NCBI GenBank assembly: GCA_963624095.1
Contig: CAVFNZ010000052.1
Location: 1 to 16,274, forward strand
Length of the DNA: 16,274 nucleotides
Direction of reading: 5' to 3'
Origin: Phocaeicola_A sp963624095
Lineage (GTDB): Bacteria; Bacteroidota; Bacteroidia; Bacteroidales; Bacteroidaceae
The first letter of the stretch is position 1, and each line of letters starts with the position of its first letter. The notes beneath the pieces were generated by a model. That model saw nothing but the letters and a program-made list of their open reading frames with translations, made no database searches and had not been told where the DNA came from. Both the position numbers and the translations under genes were made by a program. Shown piece by piece: positions 14,936 to 16,274 of this stretch.

Positions 14936-16274
14936 ATGGCAAAACAATATTTTGTAATGGGAATTGGTGGTACAGGTATGCGTTGCATCGAATCGCTGAT
15001 ACACCTATGCGCAATGGGTATGTTTGATGAGACGGAAATTCATCTTCTTGCGCTTGACACTGATAAGAATAATGGAAACTTCTCTCGTTTGAAAGAGGTT
15101 AAGGAGGCTTATGTCAATTCTAAAAATTTGGACAAAGCCAACAGGACATCATTAAGTGATACTTTCTTTTCGGCGGACCTGAAATATTATGAGTTCAGTC
15201 CCAATTACGAGAAAAAGAGTTCCTTCAACGATGTTTTTAATTATGGCAATACCAAATATAATAATCCAGAAGAGGCAGATCTCGCGGATTTGGTCTTGAC
15301 AAATGATGTCGAAAGTTTTAACCTTCGTCATGGCTATCGTGCGCAGACTCATTTAGGTTCAATGATGATGTATCATTCCATTATTGAGGCTGCCCATTCG
15401 AACACTGCAAGTGAATTAAAAGCATTCCTTCAGGAATTGATTAAGGCTTCTACAAATGGATCTCCGAAGGTATTCATTCTTGGGTCTGTATTTGGTGGAA
15501 CGGGGGCTTCATCCATTCCAATTATTCCTCAAGCAATCTCTAAGGCCGCAGAAATCATGAGTAATGGAGCTGCCAATATTCTTAGTAGCGCATATTTTGC
15601 ATCTACGCTCCTCACAGCCTATTTCAGTTTCAAAGCTCCATCGGCAGACGAATTACTCTCGCAGAAGGTAATTGCGACAAGCGATAAGTTTGCACTAAAT
15701 TCGCAGGTAGCGATGATGTTCTATGATGATGACACTACCGTCAAAAATACTTATCAGCGTTTCTATATGATGGGTACCGATGGTCAGAATTGGGATCCTA
15801 TGATGCGTGAAAAAGATAAAATCATACAGACGATAACGGGGGGTGGCAATCAGAAAAACGATTCTCATTATATCGAATTACTCGCAGCTTGTGCCGCATT
15901 GGATTTTTATCATACAGATGATAGTCATCTTGCTCAGCAGAAAAACCAAGGTGAACCAGATTATGTATACCGCTCGATAGATCAGTCCGGGAAATTTGAT
16001 TTTCAGGACTTCGTTGGAAACATCAACAACTACGACAAAGAGTTTGCTAAGAAATTCGGTATGTTAATAGCCTTCTCATTCCTATGCAATGACCCAGAAA
16101 TAGATTTGGTAGAAAGTGTTAGATGCGGGAAGCAAAAAGATTTGCCTGGCTATGAAGGAATAGATGTAAACCAAGTGGAATATCTAAAAAAATATTTCCG
16201 TCTATTTAATGTTTGCAATGTCAATGGACAGCTATCTGAAGGTTGGGTGCGACAAATTCATCGTTCAGCTAATG
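14936..16274 (+). CDS. Tubulin/FtsZ-superfamily 'tubulin-like' protein, 5' part
   Basis: 446 codons are visible with no stop, so the gene runs off the window. The N-terminal strand and loop FVMGIGGTGMRCIESL (GxGGTG at 9-14) matches the first nucleotide-binding loop of the tubulin/FtsZ fold. LALDTD (38-43) corresponds to the FtsZ region around NTD that contacts the nucleotide. GSVFGGTGAS (183-192) matches the tubulin signature (GGGTGTG in FtsZ) in altered form. This layout fits the divergent prokaryotic 'tubulin-like' family (Pfam Tubulin_2, as I recall it), whose members are often much longer than FtsZ. No membrane helix is seen, so the visible part is cytoplasmic. Such proteins have been proposed, from genome context, to act with VWA proteins in membrane remodelling, and the VWA-like gene two positions upstream agrees with that. 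ATG 14936 lies 17 bp after the previous stop and puts the glycine loop at the normal N-terminal place. Polymerisation and GTPase activity are untested inference. Confidence 0.8.
   Translation, partial: MAKQYFVMGIGGTGMRCIESLIHLCAMGMFDETEIHLLALDTDKNNGNFSRLKEVKEAYVNSKNLDKANRTSLSDTFFSADLKYYEFSPNYEKKSSFNDVFNYGNTKYNNPEEADLADLVLTNDVESFNLRHGYRAQTHLGSMMMYHSIIEAAHSNTASELKAFLQELIKASTNGSPKVFILGSVFGGTGASSIPIIPQAISKAAEIMSNGAANILSSAYFASTLLTAYFSFKAPSADELLSQKVIATSDKFALNSQVAMMFYDDDTTVKNTYQRFYMMGTDGQNWDPMMREKDKIIQTITGGGNQKNDSHYIELLAACAALDFYHTDDSHLAQQKNQGEPDYVYRSIDQSGKFDFQDFVGNINNYDKEFAKKFGMLIAFSFLCNDPEIDLVESVRCGKQKDLPGYEGIDVNQVEYLKKYFRLFNVCNVNGQLSEGWVRQIHRSAN

Noticed and set aside
15152..15352. 66-codon minus-strand frame inside the tubulin-like gene
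   Set aside because: Shadow frame. The plus-strand protein is continuous and carries clear tubulin-family motifs.

Overview
The left three quarters of the window (about 450 to 12180) looks like chromosome of a Bacteroidales bacterium, probably in or near the Bacteroidaceae. The ClpB N-terminus is of the Bacteroides type, the alpha-2-macroglobulin lipoprotein is paired with pbpC, and putative promoters carry the Bacteroidetes -7 element (TAnnTTTG) instead of a sigma-70 -10 box. This part is GC-rich for the group (36 of 60 bases G+C in 5101-5160). The right part is clearly AT-rich (21 of 60 in 14041-14100). It is separated from the left part by a 10-N assembly gap (12488-12497), so physical linkage of the two halves rests on the scaffolding.

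Layout: 1-452 has no gene. It holds a run of about 23-bp GTAC-centred tandem repeats and a strong hairpin terminator for clpB. clpB (453-3041, minus) is a complete disaggregase gene. A divergent 216-bp intergenic region with a palindrome and a -7 element separates it from a very large alpha-2-macroglobulin-like lipoprotein gene (3258-8819, plus) with an intact CxEQ thioester motif. pbpC (8851-11238, plus) follows almost directly and encodes a bifunctional peptidoglycan synthase. The two probably form an envelope-protection and wall-repair operon, an arrangement known in other Gram-negatives. A convergent EamA-type transporter gene (11249-12178, minus) ends 10 bp from the pbpC stop.

From 12179 to 13138 there is almost 1 kb without a convincing gene. 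It contains the eamA -7 element, a hairpin beside the N gap, and then a stretch with its own promoter-like sequence, an 8-bp plus 5-bp closing hairpin, other long-range complementary arms and a hairpin/T7 terminator at 13030-13070. I read this as a candidate structured RNA of up to about 430 nt.

The right end starts a tightly packed three-gene operon on the plus strand. Gene 1 (13139-14509) is a lipoprotein with a von Willebrand A-like domain and an altered metal site. Gene 2 (14529-14918) is a small protein with three predicted membrane helices. Gene 3 (14936 to beyond the window end) is a tubulin/FtsZ-superfamily protein of the divergent 'tubulin-like' type. A cytoplasmic tubulin-like GTPase, a membrane protein and a surface or periplasmic VWA lipoprotein together suggest an envelope-spanning cytoskeletal or membrane-remodelling system. 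This is the most interesting item in the window, and its remaining genes lie downstream of the visible sequence.
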